Made by a program: the position numbers and the translations under genes. Of a stretch of 14,230 bases of DNA, positions 1 to 7,522 are shown piece after piece (positions within the stretch are counted from its first letter, which is position 1; the number at the start of each line of letters is the position of its first letter). Origin of the DNA: Cristatella mucedo (lineage: Eukaryota; Bryozoa; Phylactolaemata; Cristatellidae); NCBI GenBank assembly GCA_009760855.2, contig WPIO01000651.1, forward strand, positions 1 to 14,230. Reading direction: 5' to 3'. Below the pieces are notes generated by a model. The model ran no database searches. It was given only the letters and a program-made list of their open reading frames with translations, and was not told the DNA's origin.

Positions 1-2090
1 GGCACTTAATCTAGATCGAACATTATTTGACACACATGAAGTTCATTGATTACGATTCCTGTATGGGCAAAGGGCAGTTCGTCATCATTATGTGAAATGC
101 TTTACTGTAGGCTGCTGTCTAAACTGCTGCTGCTAGGGCTGGGTGACAGACCTTAGTATCCAGTTCTCTGTTCCTATGGCAACCCGGGCAGGCTTGCTAC
201 ATTTTGTGTGAATGTGATGAGGTGCGAATTGGTGAACTCGACATCTTAGACGAGGTGCTTTGCTTTCACTATTAGTTCAGAACAGTGACAGTTGCCGTGG
301 GGTAAATACTTTTTTGCTGTTGCCCACTTTGGTGCTTGCATGTCAGTGGTAGAGAGGCAGTTCAAAAAATGAGATCATCATCGGTCCTCTGAGTTAGTTT
401 CTGATTGCACTACTTGTAGGCCTTTCGTTTTAGTTATTTGCACTAGTTACTTTCCAAGTTACAGCTATTTCAAGCTTTGACGTATATGCCAGGCATCTCT
501 TTCTAAGACACAGTAAAGTGTATTAAAGCCCCCTTAATTGTCCGATTTTGGCAATAAAAATCCCTAAGAATCGTGTTAAGTGCTGTTGCTGACGAATATA
601 TCGGACTAAGTTGGCCGAGGGCAAATGTTTTGCAGCAAGTTTCAGATCAAGTACGGTGCGAGCAAAACTTCTGGTGGTGCAGGCTGAACACTGATACTGG
701 CTAACCCGTCAAGCCTGAGCATTCAGCTGGTAAAGTCCTATTATGGTACACCGGAAAGAAAAGGGCATCACTACTGTGCGAGGAGTCAGGTGATCGAAAG
801 TCAGACTGGAAGCACCAGTTGTCTCAGACTCGTGGCAAACTAATTCCCCTGCTGAGTGTGATAGGGTGTGAAACTGCACATGCGTTCACGTGACCCCCAA
901 TCTGAACGCTCAAGTGGACATGGAAAGCACTTCTGAGTCTTTCGGAAGCCACCTGTCCGTCAGGCGTACATGTGTCTGTGTAGGCACAGTAATTCTGTAT
1001 CTGGGTCTGGTAATCCTGGTGGCTACTGAATTGACGCAGATGCTAGGAGCAAGAAGCACATGTTGGGAAGAGCTGAGCTACTCAGTTCGGCAGTGATATC
1101 GGAAAAATCATGAAGCCTCTTCAGCCGGTGATGAATATAATTGTGTACCCAAGTCCATTAGCCCGGGACAGTTGTAATATGTTAGGGTAGATTCGGATCA
1201 CCTTGCTTAGGCATTGAGCAGGATGGGCTATGACGTCTATGGACCCAGATAGTCGGTTAGGTAAACCTCGTCGAGACCTGCAATTCGTCGTGGAATGTTC
1301 CTGTCGCTCAGTACTTTATCCCAAATGATGGATGACTCACGGAGGGCTTGAGAAACCGGCTACCGGGGCCTTGAAGTTACGTGCTTGAATATTCCGAGTG
1401 CCTGTGTAGTAAGTTGTTGTTAGAGCGTCCCCACCGTGAGGCTGGACCTCTCAGCAAGCTGAGACGGGTTAAGCCTGGTTTAGACGTCGAGAGTCTTGCT
1501 TCCTGCCTATTTGAACCTTACTTGGATCATACCGTTTGTAGGAGGTTTAGACGGCAGTCTTGCTTCCTACTCGCTCTGCCCGCTGAGCGTTCATGGGATA
1601 GCTGCAGAATATTTTAGCAGCCAACTTTGCTAACGAAATTACCGGTAGAAGAAAACCTGTCCGATATAACTTTACCACTCCCATCATCAAAAAAAATTTT
1701 GAACTCAAGAGTGTTCCATAAACAGAGACTCTCGCAGAATGCGTTGATGAGTTAGTTCATTGGTCAAGTTGCCATCCCCCCCAGTCTTTTCAAAGCAGTG
1801 CAGTAGACGTGGCCTGAACGGCGTCTGTGATTGGTCGCTTGCTAAGTCTTGGCAGGAGAAATAGAAAAGGTTTGACTGCTGAGCCTTTGCCAAGTATTCC
1901 CTAAGTCTTGACCACCTCCATCGTATTAACGACATACACTTAGTAAACTCGAGTAGATATGAAGTAGATAGGAAGCAATACTCGTAAGCGGGCATTATTT
2001 CAAATTCCGATTAAAGGCATTCCGTTAGTCCCAACGCATGTAAACCAAGTAAGCACTGTGCATGGTACTGTTTCGGAACACTCCATCATC
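1..2090. other. Non-coding stretch, no gene recognised
   Basis: I found no convincing coding sequence on either strand. The longest open frames (890-1096 plus, 1381-1617 plus, 1705-1995 minus) show no recognisable motif, no splice context and no similarity to other parts of the window. The last few hundred bases may hold the eroded end of the virus-like block, because the exonuclease remnant stops being readable at about 2100. The only internal structure I see is a short spaced duplication at 1477-1570. Confidence 0.5.
1477..1570. repeat. Spaced imperfect direct duplication
   Basis: The string GGTTTAGACG followed by AGTCTTGCTTCCT occurs at about 1477-1503 and again at about 1544-1568, a spacing of 67 bases. 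The copies differ by a 2-3-base indel next to the shared GGTTTAGACG. It could be a small segmental duplication or part of an unrecognised repeat. Confidence 0.55.
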
Positions 2091-2099
2091 TATTTTCCT

Positions 2100-2400
2100 G
2101 CTAGAAAGACATTTAATTTCTACCAAAGTATGTCCTCCAATTATTCCATCAGGTGATTATCTGTAAACCCCATCGCGGCTAAAACAACCATTTGCGTTTT
2201 CAAGTTAAGTATTAAATTTCATTTCCAAGAACTTGGCAGCAATCGGTTCAAACACTTTACCAAACAGCATCGGCTGAAATATTTTTGTAGAGCTGTTTGC
2301 TATATATTTTTTTAGCTTTCGATTAGCCACTACATCACTAATCCTCAAACACCATTCCCGATCCAAGCACTGAATAAACCTCAGAGCCACTAATGTTCAA
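2100..2400 (-). pseudogene. YqaJ-type (lambda-exonuclease-like) nuclease remnant
   Basis: A single minus-strand frame carries the landmarks of the YqaJ/lambda-exonuclease family in the right order. There is a segment around EWCLRISDVVAN, then FGKVFEPIAAKF (2230-2264 region, the usual aromatic-G...E..A helix), then SPDGIIG (2136-2156, metal-binding Asp) and LVEIKC (2106-2126, the catalytic ExK strand). The frame is closed by TAA at 2205-2207 and again at 2157-2159, so it cannot make a working enzyme. No start codon is clear and the C-terminal half is not readable below 2100. In DNA viruses and phages such enzymes resect double-stranded DNA for recombination-dependent replication. It follows the capsid gene on the same strand and shares its decay, so I assign it to the same element. 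Recognition rests on motifs only. Confidence 0.65.
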
Positions 2401-2549
2401 AGTCATTGCATTCTTTCGTTTCCTCCGAACCCTGAACAAAATCAAACTTTTCCATCATATATCGTATAAAAATTTCATTCAGTATCAATAGTGTCATATA
2501 TCCATGATCCTTTCATGCAGGTTAACTGACTACCTTTGCCGTTAGACGT

Positions 2550-3961
2550 TTACTCTGCAGCGTTCTCGCAGATCGTTAAGGAGTGTACGATTATAGTTGT
2601 ATGTTGAGCAACAGCGGTAGCAAGAGGAATCGTTTCATTGAATTCAATAGTAACATCAAGTCTAGTAGTATTTCTTAAAGGTTGATTGGTGTATTGCAAG
2701 TCAATTAGGTAAATTGGATACAGTGTTAGCCATTCAGGAAAGGTAACACCAACAGGTTCAGTAACTTCATTCAGTCCTAGGAATTGTTTTCTGAATTGAG
2801 TGAGATCAAAGTAATCCGTTAAGCATTTTCCATCTTTTGCATAACTACTTCTAGCTCAAGCTGAATACTGAGTAGAACCATTAGCCAAACAATGACGTTC
2901 TTAATATTGCAATGATTATAAGTACTACGATTTTGTGTGTAGTTGCCATATTTGTTAGCGTTTTGTGCGGCAACAATTAGCCATGTAACCTTTTTAACGG
3001 TATTCTGAACAGATAGAGTACAAGTGTTCTTAAGACCCTGGTTCAAGTTTGTTAGGGTCATATTTTCATACTGCCTCTGTAATTCAGTTTAAGTATCTTT
3101 CCACGCACGCTTGAGATTTCTGCTAAGCTCCTTTCAAGGCTAATGGCAGGAGTAACGCATGGAAGTCCCGTCATTATAGCATCATAATCAAATCATTCTA
3201 CTCGCGTTAGTTCAAGAGTAAAAGGAATATTGTACAGTATTCCGTTCATATTTGCACAGAATCCAGACAATCTAGAAAGAGGCAGCGAAATACTGAACGT
3301 TCCACAGTTATCGACAATGCTATTAGTAAGGCTCCTCCTATAAATGAACCGATTGTTCAAAATAGTTGCTCCTGATACATTAGGGTTTATATAATTTCCG
3401 AGGCCCGCATACATATCATCTACTGAACTAGCTTCATCTTTCTTCCACCCAGTTGCAGGTCCTTCTGTTCTACTGTAGTCGTTTGGGTAAGTTAATAGAC
3501 CCATTAACGTAGAAACCGTCCCAGGCCCTTGTGGCAAATCCAAACTTTCAATCTCTTTGGCGCCCAGTCTAACTTTCATTGAACTAAACATCCAAGCTGC
3601 TTCATTGTTAACCAGGCCTACGGCAAGCGTTCTAGCGGGTGCAGCATAATTACCATTTTGAGTAGTTTGAACTTGAATTTGTCCCTCTAGTACCAAATAA
3701 GAATCTGATAGTACATAGTACACATTTTGTTCTCCTGGTACAGTAAAAGTTACTAGCTCATTTGTAATCGAGTCTGTTTCTGCTCCATTATTTTTGGTAG
3801 AACTCGCGATAATGGTAGTTCTTAATGGGGTACCTCGGCAAACTTGGGTCACCAAGTTCTAGAATTGTATCAATCGGAGCACTAGCCATACTTTCTCTAT
3901 ACATAGTAAAAAATTTTAAAATCTGCTTTGCATGTACAGGCCAACTCCTTCGCTTTTTCAT
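2550..3961 (-). pseudogene. Capsid-like protein, probably double-jelly-roll major capsid protein, decayed
   Basis: The longest piece (3193-3855) reads 220 residues without a stop and is rich in beta-strand-like segments, such as SDSYLVLEGQIQVQ and SMKVRLGAKEIESL, followed by a TYPNDYSRTEG stretch. The region continues downstream after TGA at 3193-3195 and frameshifts near 3130 and 2885. It includes VKKVTWLIVAAQN, NIKNVIVWL, then DYFDLTQFRK, LYPIYLIDLQ and RLDVTIEFNE, and ends at TAA 2550-2552. Another in-frame TGA lies at 2856-2858. The order of strands, the LYPI.LIDL block and the final TTIIVHSLTI strand resemble the second jelly roll of Polinton-like and F54H12.2-like capsid proteins, and about 450 residues fits. 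The likely start is ATG at 3961, with a frameshift near 3840, but the frame is open upstream into the basic protein. A single-jelly-roll or other virion protein cannot be excluded. Confidence 0.68.
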
Positions 3962-4450
3962 TGCTCCTCCGTGGCCACCTGCTCGTCCTCCAGCTTCTGG
4001 AGCCGGCACAGACGTTGGTTCTTTAACAGCTACAGATCTCTCTTTAATTACTTTCTCTATTTCTTTGTAAGCTTTTGGATAATTCTCTTTCTTAGTATTT
4101 CTGAGTGATCTTCTACTTCTGGCTCAAGTTCTACTTTCGCTTTCTTCTTCTTTTTTGGTTTCATTTTCTCAAGCATAGCACGCTTTATTTCAAGGTCCAT
4201 CTCTTTCGTCTTGCGGAAAGTGTTATTTGAATCTGTAATATTCTTCACTGAATTAGTTCATACAATTTTTTTGAAACAGAGCTTCAATTTCTTGCTCCTA
4301 AGCATAATCGGGTCGTCTACCCGGATCCTAACAGGATTGTTTGTTCCAGAAATGTTAAACACGTATCCTTCTGGTTTCGATTGAGCTGAATCTTTTTATT
4401 GCCTCAAGATTATTTACCATTTCCTGTGAAATGTGCACCAGCTTACTCAT
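3962..4450 (-). pseudogene. Small basic protein with Lys run and Gly linker, broken
   Basis: ATG at 4450 opens a frame beginning MSKLVHISQEMVNN. A single-base shift near 4380 leads into a strand-rich segment (YVFNISGTNNPVRIRVDD) that stops at TGA 4258-4260. The same frame then reopens as a highly charged stretch with the run KPKKKKKAK (near 4160). After another shift near 4090 it reaches a Pro/Gly linker (PAPEAGGRAGGHGG) that is continuous with the capsid start at 3961. It may therefore be one gene of about 160 residues, two small genes, or a basic N-terminal extension of the capsid protein. Lys-rich tails next to Gly linkers occur in virion proteins that bind DNA; that role is inference. I do not recognise the family. 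Confidence 0.5.
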
Positions 4451-5189
4451 TTCTATATACTAAGGTCATACAAAAGTTAATTGATTTTAGCAATGTGTCT
4501 ATTTCGTGCTTTTCTTAATTTGCCTAGGTAATCTACAGCAGAACTAATCGAACTTATTACTCCCGTGTTACCAGCAGCCAGTTCATGCACCCATTGTTCT
4601 AGCTTCTAAAGTATTTCTGTTTCATCCCTAACAATCAAAGGAACTTCTGTTACTCCTGTGCCAACCTTTTTCAAAGCTTGTACTCTTGACATCACACTAG
4701 CAGGAGTACTATCCCCCTTGGCTCTCCACGGAGCCTATTCTTTAGGTCTCGGTGTTTTGGGTCACTGTCAGATAACTTTTGATAAATGCGCTGCAATTTT
4801 TCTTGATTGTCCGTTTTCTCTCATAATCTTTTTTACTTCTTTTCCAACTCCATTTGGTAACTTTTTTCCTTTAGGCAAATTATCCAAAATGCTGTGAGCC
4901 TTGGCGCGAGATCTTTTCGGAGTGCCTGTACTAGGATTAACTCCTAATTGGTCAGCTACGTCCTTCTGCAGAGTATCAATAGCACTTTTACCTTGTTTAT
5001 TAGAGGCATTTTTTCGCAGAATTGGCAATTTTAATCGATTTTTTGTATTTCTTTTCTTGAACAGCTTTAGAAACTCTGCCAACAGTTAGAGACTAATCGG
5101 GCTCCTTATTTAAACTTTCTATTGCTTGTTTTGTCTCAATTTGCTTAGCAAGAGCAGGCCTAACTTTCTTCAGTTTCTCACTTTCCAGG

Positions 5190-5198
5190 TTACCAGAG
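5190..5198. repeat. Left target-site duplication of SINE 1
   Basis: TTACCAGAG occurs here and again at 5454-5462, exactly bracketing the SINE. A 9-bp direct repeat is what target-primed insertion leaves behind. Confidence 0.85.
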
Positions 5199-5268
5199 CC
5201 TAGTGGTCTAGTGGCTAGGATCCGGCGCTCTCACCGCCGTGGCCGGGGTTCGATTCCCCGCTAGGGGA
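5197..5268 (+). tRNA. tRNA-Glu(CTC)-like head of SINE 1 (likely pseudo-tRNA)
   Basis: The sequence folds as a cloverleaf: D arm around GGTCTAGTGGCTAGG, anticodon stem CGGCG/CGCCG (5223-5227 and 5235-5239), loop CTCTCAC with anticodon CTC at 5230-5232, T arm CGGGG/CCCCG around TTCGATT, and acceptor 3' strand CTAGGGG with discriminator A at 5268. It is very close to metazoan tRNA-Glu. The first two acceptor bases (AG, 5197-5198) belong to the target duplication and do not pair with G71 and G72. The copy therefore begins at tRNA position 3 and only five acceptor pairs form. That, with its place at the front of a SINE, argues against a functional tRNA gene. Confidence 0.75.
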
Positions 5269-5453
5269 TTTCTTTGGTGAGCCGTGATGGCACACTAGGT
5301 AAGGCGGTTGCTTTCACGACATCAGTCCCGAAGTCGTGGGTTTGATTCCTGTGGTGGGCGATCCTTTATCGCCACTGCAAGCGGTGGTGATAGCCGTAAA
5401 GGCTCTTCTGTCTCTATACAAAAAGAGGCTGTTTAATCAGCTAGGATTTTTTT
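5199..5453 (+). mobile_element. SINE 1, dimeric tRNA-derived SINE with hairpin tail and oligo-T end
   Basis: The 255-bp unit has four parts. First is a tRNA-Glu-like monomer (to 5268). Second is a tRNA-like unit with an A-box-like TGGCACACTAGG (5288-5299) and a B-box-like GGTTTGATTCC (5339-5349). Third is a body with two hairpins: GGCGAT/ATCGCC at 5357-5373, a perfect 6-bp stem, and CCACTG/CGGTGG at 5372-5387. Last is a tail with hairpin GGCTG/CAGCT (5427-5442) and a T-run at 5447-5453. The 9-bp duplication TTACCAGAG flanks it. Body and tail match the element at 11438-11642, which shows a family. The internal A and B boxes would be its RNA polymerase III promoter. It interrupts a minus-strand virus-like gene; the gene frames on its two sides agree if one duplication copy is ignored, so it landed in coding DNA. 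Confidence 0.85.
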
Positions 5454-5462
5454 TTACCAGAG
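5454..5462. repeat. Right target-site duplication of SINE 1
   Basis: This second copy of TTACCAGAG directly follows the T-run of the SINE. Its first two T residues merge with that run, so the exact junction is uncertain by up to two bases. Confidence 0.85.
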
Positions 5463-5783
5463 TTATCAGTTGCTCTTTCTAATGCCCGTTGGTCCAAATG
5501 CGCTTCAGCAGTGTCTCTAGCTGTAATTTCTGCTTGAAGTCTGCACTTCTAAGACATTCTGTAATTCAATTGAATCACACAAATCTTACAAATCACGCAA
5601 CGTTTTATCATAGTCCAAAAAGTAATTTATCACCGGATTGCTTGTTGCAAACAAGGCGCAAAATGCTTCTACTTTGACTCATTTGGGGCAGTACCAATGC
5701 CAGAAGTAAGAGTACTTCGGTACGGTACCTAGTTTTTCAATATTCTAGTTGCAAGACTACAATGAAACAAACGCCGGATCGAG

Positions 5784-6014
5784 ATGCCTCATTTTCCTGA
5801 AACTAACGAGTTTGACAGCTTTTGGGACAACAATGGAATTAATTATATAAGGATTTAAGCAGAAAAAATACCTAGATAGAAAAGAAATAGAAGTAACTTG
5901 ATGTGAACGCAAAGCAATTATTCTTAGTGATGCACGCGTTATAAGGAAAGACCTGCGCGCGTACACATTAAAGAGAAGGTTTCGAAGGATTCTAAGCCAT
6001 GTTACAATACGTAA
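5784..6014 (+). pseudogene. Small basic ORF on the plus strand, frameshifted
   Basis: ATG at 5784 opens MPHFPETNEFDSFWDN and soon reaches TAA (5856-5858). One base over, from about 5851, a second frame is open through a basic stretch including LDRKEIEVT, then TGA near 5899, then LSDARVIRKDLRAYT and TLKRRFRRILSH. Together this suggests a protein of about 75 residues rich in Arg and Lys, or the N-terminal part of the next ORF, which starts at 6015 in another frame. It runs opposite to nearly all other genes of the virus-like block and nearly abuts the 5' end of the minus-strand gene ending at 5757, which leaves little room for two promoters. No family recognised. Confidence 0.4.
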
Positions 6015-6375
6015 ATGTACATTACGCCTGAGATTCTGCCAATGCTTCAAGCATTTTCGGCTCGAGCATGTGCTGAGCTAGAATTTAAAGGCTACGATGT
6101 TACTCAAAGAGCCGCGATTGGTGAGCGAATTTATTTTGGTACAAGGCCTGCTCTGGTTTGCAATGGCAAGAATCGACCAATTAAATTTGAGGGACAAGCA
6201 GAGCTAATTCAGAAACTCGGAAATGATTTTGGTATTAGTGGACTTTTGGATGGCAGTTATGTTTCGAAAGAATATTACCAAGGAGAGCCAAGATTAAATT
6301 TCAGACTTAAGCTTGACCAAGTTAAGATCGACTGGACACCAAGCACAGAACGTCAAGTATTTGATCCGGCTAAGT

Positions 6376-6380
<5 letters not shown>
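6015..6380 (+). CDS. Uncharacterised 121-residue protein of the virus-like block
   Basis: This is one of the few frames of the block with no internal stop. It starts at MYITPEILPM, has an N-terminal helical segment (MLQAFSARACAELEF), then alternating strand-like stretches (RIYFGTRPALVCNG, PRLNFRLKLDQVKIDW) and ends DPAKY. No signal peptide or membrane segment is visible. The TAA stop at 6378-6380 is the first unit of the (TAA)n tail of LINE A, so the original C-terminus may have been cut by the LINE and the present stop supplied by it. An alternative start is the ATG at 5999 (MLQYVNV), which would need a frameshift. The beta-rich profile would suit an OB-fold or a virion protein, but I recognise no family and assign no function. 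Confidence 0.5.

Positions 6381-6407
<27 letters not shown>
6378..6407. repeat. (TAA)10 microsatellite tail of LINE A
   Basis: Ten perfect TAA units (TTA on the LINE strand) end the element. CR1/L2-type LINEs end in short tandem repeats rather than poly(A), which fits the tails of LINE B and LINE C here. Confidence 0.95.
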
Positions 6408-6420
6408 GAATGCACTTGAT

Positions 6421-6460
6421 AAAGCGCCCTAGGAGAACTCAATCTCTTTCTAGGCGCTTT
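6421..6460 (-). other. LINE 3'-end stem-loop (copy A)
   Basis: AAAGCGCC at 6421-6428 pairs with GGCGCTTT at 6453-6460, extended by CTAG bases on both sides. The same stem is present at 13947-13986. A hairpin at this place next to the terminal repeat is thought to be the recognition site for the reverse transcriptase in this LINE group. Confidence 0.7.
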
Positions 6461-6643
6461 ACATTTGCTGCAAAGGGAAGATCGATTGAATGGTGAGTAA
6501 TATTATGCTTGATAAACATGAATAACATGGTTAGGGGTGACATGCACAGGGTCAGCATGCAAATGTGGTTAGTGGCAGCATGCACAGTGTCAGCACGCAT
6601 AAGCACGTGAAGGACGAATCACAGTGACCCACTAAATGCTGTC

Positions 6644-7321
6644 CTAAATAGGTGTGTGTTTAAGTTCCTTTTTAAATGTGGTCAGGTCGGGGGATGTTCT
6701 GACGCAGGTCGGGAGGGAGTTCCAGGCTTTGGGAGCATACGAACTAAATGCATGGTCTCCAAAGGATTTAAGGTTTTTACGAGGTATTTCTAGACTGTTG
6801 GATTCCGAAAAGCGGATGGTACGATGCTTGGCCTGATGGGGGAGTATGTCGGAGAGATAGGCTGGAGCCATAGAATGAAGGGACCTAAAAGTGAGCGACA
6901 AAACCTTGAAGTCGATCCGTTGCTTGACTGGTAGCCAGTGCAGGTCGGCGAGAAGTGGAGTAATGTGGCAACTGCGACGCTCACGACAGACTAGCCTAGC
7001 TGCAGAGTTTTGCACCAGCTGCAATCGCCTGATCGCACATGCTGGTAGGCCAGTAAGCAGTGAGTTGCAGAAGTCGATGCCAGATATGTCTGGCTTCATT
7101 ACTGATACTCCAGAGATGCCTGTAGACATGCTTGGCAACTGGCTCGACATCTGTGTAATATATCCAGAGACTTCGCTTGGAGTGTCTAGTAGTGCATCAA
7201 CTTTACTTCGGACGGTAGTTTCGAGGTCAGCAGTAACTTGAGTGATACTAGCTGAAATTACTTTCTGTGCTTCGGCATCGCACTCGTCGAAGTAGAGTTT
7301 CTTTGCTGAAGTGTCTGTCAT
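6644..7321 (-). CDS. Chimeric ORF: virus-block N-terminus joined to LINE C-terminus
   Basis: This 225-residue frame is open from ATG 7321. Its first roughly 80 residues (starting MTDTSAKKLYFDE, with ITQVTADLETTVRSKVDALL as a probable amphipathic helix and a Ser/Met-rich end) do not resemble the LINE and belong with the small genes upstream. From about 7078 on it is the C-terminal domain of LINE A, read in the LINE's own frame. The join is therefore an accident of insertion that kept the frame. The native 3' end of the first gene is lost or displaced. Whether the chimera is ever made is unknown; I would annotate the N-terminal 80 residues as a truncated virus-block gene of unknown function. 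Confidence 0.6.
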   Translation of the reverse strand: MTDTSAKKLYFDECDAEAQKVISASITQVTADLETTVRSKVDALLDTPSEVSGYITQMSSQLPSMSTGISGVSVMKPDISGIDFCNSLLTGLPACAIRRLQLVQNSAARLVCRERRSCHITPLLADLHWLPVKQRIDFKVLSLTFRSLHSMAPAYLSDILPHQAKHRTIRFSESNSLEIPRKNLKSFGDHAFSSYAPKAWNSLPTCVRTSPDLTTFKKELKHTPI

Positions 7322-7337
7322 TATCGAGATATCAGAA

Positions 7338-7457
7338 TCAAGTGTTTTTCGCGTCGTAAGCTGTCATTCTTGACTTAACGAGATAGTCAACGTATGCTTT
7401 CAGAAGAGTTGCTGATGCTGCCAGACTCGGATTACTGATTTGTGATGCAGCGGCCAT
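7338..7457 (-). CDS. Small 39-residue ORF of the virus-like block
   Basis: ATG at 7457 reads MAAASQISNPSLAASATLLK and continues with a helical YVDYLVKSRMTAYDAK to TGA at 7338-7340. The next ATG on the same strand is only 16 bases further on (7321), a compact spacing expected of viral genes. Ala/Ser-rich start and a single predicted helix are all that can be said. The TGA could be a mutation in a longer gene, but the frame after it closes at once. No family recognised. Confidence 0.4.
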   Translation of the reverse strand: MAAASQISNPSLAASATLLKAYVDYLVKSRMTAYDAKNT

Positions 7458-7522
7458 TTCTCTATGCAATGATAATAAAAATGCAAACGAAAAACACAAA
7501 ACTATAAAAAATGATAAGCTAA

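Larger units (their letters stand above)
4477..5757 (-). pseudogene. Long lysine-rich, partly coiled-coil protein, split by a SINE
   Basis: Coding character runs through three frames for about 340 residues once the 264 bases of SINE plus duplicated target are set aside. From the N-terminal side: a Ser/Thr/Gly segment (STLTSGIGTAPNESK, near 5690), a segment with FCALFATSNPVINYFL (about 5625-5670), a charged helix (TARDTAEAHLDQRALERA), then beyond the SINE LESEKLKKVRPALAKQ. There follow a basic region with GTPKRSRAKAHSIL (about 4885-4930) and a C-terminal helix-rich part starting MSRVQALKKV (4692) and ending at TAA 4477-4479. Stops lie at 5586-5588, 5093-5095, 4768-4770, 4762-4764, 4735-4737 and 4606-4608, with shifts near 5670, 5530 and 5010. 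The 4692-4477 part alone could be a separate 71-residue gene, but it shares the frame of the piece above. I do not recognise the family; a virion-internal or DNA-binding role is only inferred from its charge and neighbours. Confidence 0.5.
6378..7078 (-). mobile_element. LINE A, 5'-truncated CR1/L2-type retrotransposon
   Basis: On the minus strand this fragment encodes the C-terminal domain typical of CR1/L2-like LINEs: SLLTGLPACAIRRLQLVQNS, then HITPLLADLHWLPVKQRI, APAYLSDILP and APKAWNSLPTCVR. A 3' UTR of about 240 bases follows, with the 3' hairpin at 6421-6460 and a (TTA)10 tail, seen as TAA repeats at 6378-6407. The 3' UTR is nearly identical to that of LINE C. The upstream break at about 7078 lies where similarity to LINE B ends, so only the last roughly 700 bases were copied. 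I see no target duplication. It sits between convergent genes of the virus-like block. Confidence 0.9.

Noticed and set aside
1341-1366. A string like GCTTGAGAAACCGGCTACC that recalls a conserved 18S rRNA segment
   Set aside because: Similarity covers fewer than 20 bases, and the flanks do not follow rRNA on either side.
1705-1995. 96-residue minus-strand open frame
   Set aside because: No motif, no continuity with the exonuclease remnant above 2100, and composition looks random.
5199-5453. Two separate functional tRNA genes
   Set aside because: The target duplication brackets the whole 255 bases, the first unit lacks two acceptor pairs, and the second has only loose tRNA similarity, so one SINE explains both.
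2550-5757. Stop-codon reassignment to explain the in-frame TGA, TAG and TAA codons
   Set aside because: All three stop types occur and are accompanied by frameshifts, which is ordinary pseudogene decay.
5757-6050. 97-residue minus-strand open frame
   Set aside because: It is the shadow of the plus-strand basic ORF, whose composition and neighbours are more convincing.
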